This document shows positions 4,501 through 5,361 of a DNA stretch of 5,361 nt, piece by piece. The translations under genes and the position numbers were made by a program. The stretch spans positions 1 to 5,361 of the forward strand of contig JAUTWY010000552.1 in the NCBI GenBank assembly GCA_030838305.1. Direction: 5' to 3'. The notes under the pieces were generated by a model, which did no database searches, had not been told where the DNA came from, and was given only the letters and a program-made list of their open reading frames with translations. Position 1 is the stretch's first letter; each line of letters begins with the position of its first letter. The stretch is from Acidobacteriaceae bacterium. GTDB taxonomy: Bacteria; Acidobacteriota; Terriglobia; Terriglobales; Acidobacteriaceae.

Positions 4501-4695
4501 ATGAAGCTTACCTCTTGGGCCGTTTTCGCGGTCGTCGGGTCTCTTATTTTTTTGCTGGCTTTCATCAAAGAGTGGGAGACCAAAAGGGACGGGGAAAAGC
4601 CTTCCAGGTTGAAGCCGCACCTCTCGGTTCTTGATGCGGACCCCGATTTGAAGCTCGTCTCCGAGCGTAGCCCCTATATGCGGAGCGAACGCTGA
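4501..4695 (+). CDS. Small single-pass membrane protein
   Basis: The 64-residue product begins MKLTSWAVFAVVGSLIFLLA, with one hydrophobic membrane segment at about residues 5-22. A charged region follows (IKEWETKRDGEKPSRLKPHL) and then an acidic/basic tail (DADPDLKLVSERSPYMRSER). It looks like an inner-membrane anchor with a cytoplasmic or periplasmic tail of ~40 residues; no family is recognised. The start is well supported: AGGAGG at 4487-4492 lies 8 bases before ATG 4501, and the closer ATG at 4496 meets a stop after one further codon. It is divergent from the CHC2 gene with about 100 bases between start codons. A non-cleaved N-terminal signal is an alternative reading, as there is no convincing AxA site. 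Confidence 0.7.
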   Translation: MKLTSWAVFAVVGSLIFLLAFIKEWETKRDGEKPSRLKPHLSVLDADPDLKLVSERSPYMRSER

Positions 4696-4709
4696 TACAC
4701 GCGCTTATC

Positions 4710-4724
4710 CACGTCCCGGACGTG
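4710..4724. repeat. Short palindrome downstream of the 4501 gene
   Basis: CACGTC (4710-4715) and GACGTG (4719-4724) form a perfect 6-bp stem with a 3-base loop, 14 bases after the stop at 4695. No T-run follows, so it is only a weak terminator candidate. The 207-base gap 4696-4902 also has the direct repeat CCACCCGCAC at 4790-4799 and 4861-4870, and a T6 run at about 4817-4822; I see no clear promoter. Confidence 0.4.
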
Positions 4725-4902
4725 CAGGAACGCGAACGCGTGGTATCGTAGGAGCTAGATGTAGGTTGGATGTGGATGGCGGGACTCAACCACCCGCACA
4801 TTCTGCTAGGATGTAATTTTTTGCGGATCGCGCATTAAAGTGCGGCCAGTTTGGCCCCCGCCACCCGCACCCAACTCAATCAACAGCGGGAAGGAGAGTA
4901 CC

Positions 4903-5022
4903 ATGGCAAAAGCCAACCAACCCGCAGCCAAGTTTAGGCTTGGCTATGTCACCGCGACTGTTTGGCGCAATGACGACTTCTTCAACACCGTCTTGTCGCG
5001 CCGACGAGGGCTATCGCCATAA
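4903..5022 (+). pseudogene. Small rhizobial hypothetical protein, probably C-terminally truncated
   Basis: ATG 4903 follows AAGGAGAG (4891-4898), a strong SD. The product is 39 residues, MAKANQPAAKFRLGYVTATV then WRNDDFFNTVLSR, ending RRGLSP. From memory the first 33 residues match the start of small Bradyrhizobium hypotheticals found in mobile islands; in these the TVLSR-like motif is followed by a SYKDGDEW-type stretch and a helical C-terminus of about 30 more residues. That continuation is not found in any of the three forward frames after 5003, so the gene seems to have lost its 3' half by deletion rather than by a simple indel. It is possible that the short form is translated as is. Function unknown; a beta-rich single-strand-binding-like role would be guesswork. 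Confidence 0.55.
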
Positions 5023-5165
5023 CGGTCGATTTAATGGACATGGACGTCTCCCTGAGCCAAAATTCCAACCTATACGGCAGGCGCTTGTTCCTCCGGAACG
5101 ATACACGTTGGGGCTAATGGGAGTCCCGGTTCCATTGCTTTTTTTGGCTGCGGCCGATGTGATTT

Positions 5166-5361
5166 ATGACGGACGACGTTTTTGACTTTGCAATAGGTCT
5201 GCGCTGCAGACTGAACGAACTGGGAATGGCGCGTAGTCCCCGCACCGCGAATAGCATGGGCACGATCGTCGGGAGAGGCCGTTCAGCGAATAGCGTTCGC
5301 GTCCTTTTCGACGGCCTGGCAACGCCCGTGCCATTACACAAGAAATATATTGAGATAATCT
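5166..5361 (+). CDS. Small hypothetical protein, possible KOW/SH3-like barrel, runs off the right edge
   Basis: From ATG 5166 sixty-five codons are open to the window edge. The product starts MTDDVFDFAIGLRCRLNELG, continues MARSPRTANSMGTIVGRGRS, and has SVRVLFDGLATPVPLHKKYI followed by EII. The pattern G-x-R-C-R-L-x-x-L-G, then G-x-I-V-G, then V-R-V-L-F-D-G and L-H-x-x-Y-I is what I recall from a family of ~65-75 residue rhizobial hypotheticals whose strands suggest a small KOW/SH3-like barrel. Function is unknown. An in-frame TGA at 5160-5162 excludes a longer N-terminus. No good SD is visible (GATGTGATTT precedes), so it may be weakly translated or misplaced after rearrangement. If the family length holds, the stop lies just outside the window. 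Confidence 0.55.
   Translation, partial: MTDDVFDFAIGLRCRLNELGMARSPRTANSMGTIVGRGRSANSVRVLFDGLATPVPLHKKYIEII

Noticed and set aside
4778..4804. tRNA-like 3' half on the minus strand (GCGGG...CCCGC)
   Set aside because: The loop is too long and lacks the T-loop consensus; no acceptor or anticodon arms can be assembled.
4770..4838. 22-residue frame MWMAGLNHPHILLGC... in the gap after 4695
   Set aside because: Reads like protein but is very short, lacks a convincing SD spacing and has no recognisable family.
5034..5117. 27-residue frame MDMDVSLSQNSN... between the last two genes
   Set aside because: Too short, no SD; it may be part of a lost gene but cannot be supported.
4940..5185. 81-codon plus-strand open frame (MAMSPRLFGAM...)
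   Set aside because: It overlaps the 4903 gene and the 5166 gene in a different frame, has no SD, and I recognise nothing in it.
1..5361. CRISPR array, complete insertion sequence, integrase, rRNA
   Set aside because: No regularly spaced repeats, no transposase or recombinase motifs, and no rRNA-like sequence were seen on either strand.

Overview
The window looks like a decayed accessory or prophage-derived region from an alphaproteobacterium, most likely Bradyrhizobium or a close relative. That inference rests on GC-rich codon use and on several small proteins that resemble rhizobial hypothetical families I know from memory; no database search was possible.

Left part (1-1674), all read on the minus strand. 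At the edge is the start of a small, possibly winged-helix protein (155 to beyond 1). Next comes about 1.46 kb of phage debris: a VapE-type P-loop ATPase fragment (1674 to about 1204) that runs, within a few bases after its Walker A motif, into the C-terminal part of a tail tape-measure-like protein (about 1208 to 216). The tape-measure part can only be read by changing frame twice. An internal deletion has therefore probably joined an early and a late phage gene, and point indels followed.

Middle part (1675-3544). A compact candidate structured RNA (1751-1898) lies directly before a GTG-started small gene (1901-2228) that needs one +1 frame change to reach its conserved-looking C-terminus. 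The 3' arm of the RNA's closing helix is also complementary to the Shine-Dalgarno (SD) sequence of that gene, so two mutually exclusive folds are possible. Eighteen bases after the small gene begins an intact N-formylglutamate amidohydrolase-family gene (2247-3098), probably on the same transcript. The 446 bases that follow hold three inverted repeats and a minus-strand remnant with an HExxH motif.

Right part (3545-5361). A small secreted protein (+) faces a CHC2 zinc-finger primase-like gene (-) across a terminator that serves the minus strand. A small single-pass membrane protein is divergent from the primase-like gene. After it come a truncated small gene and the start of another small protein running off the right edge.

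Two things deserve a second look: the leader RNA with its alternative SD-sequestering hairpin, and the fact that four translation start regions here (1901, 3545, 4501, and 4400 on the minus strand) each carry a 7-12 bp inverted repeat that captures or encloses the SD. No tRNA, rRNA, CRISPR array, complete insertion sequence or integrase gene was found.
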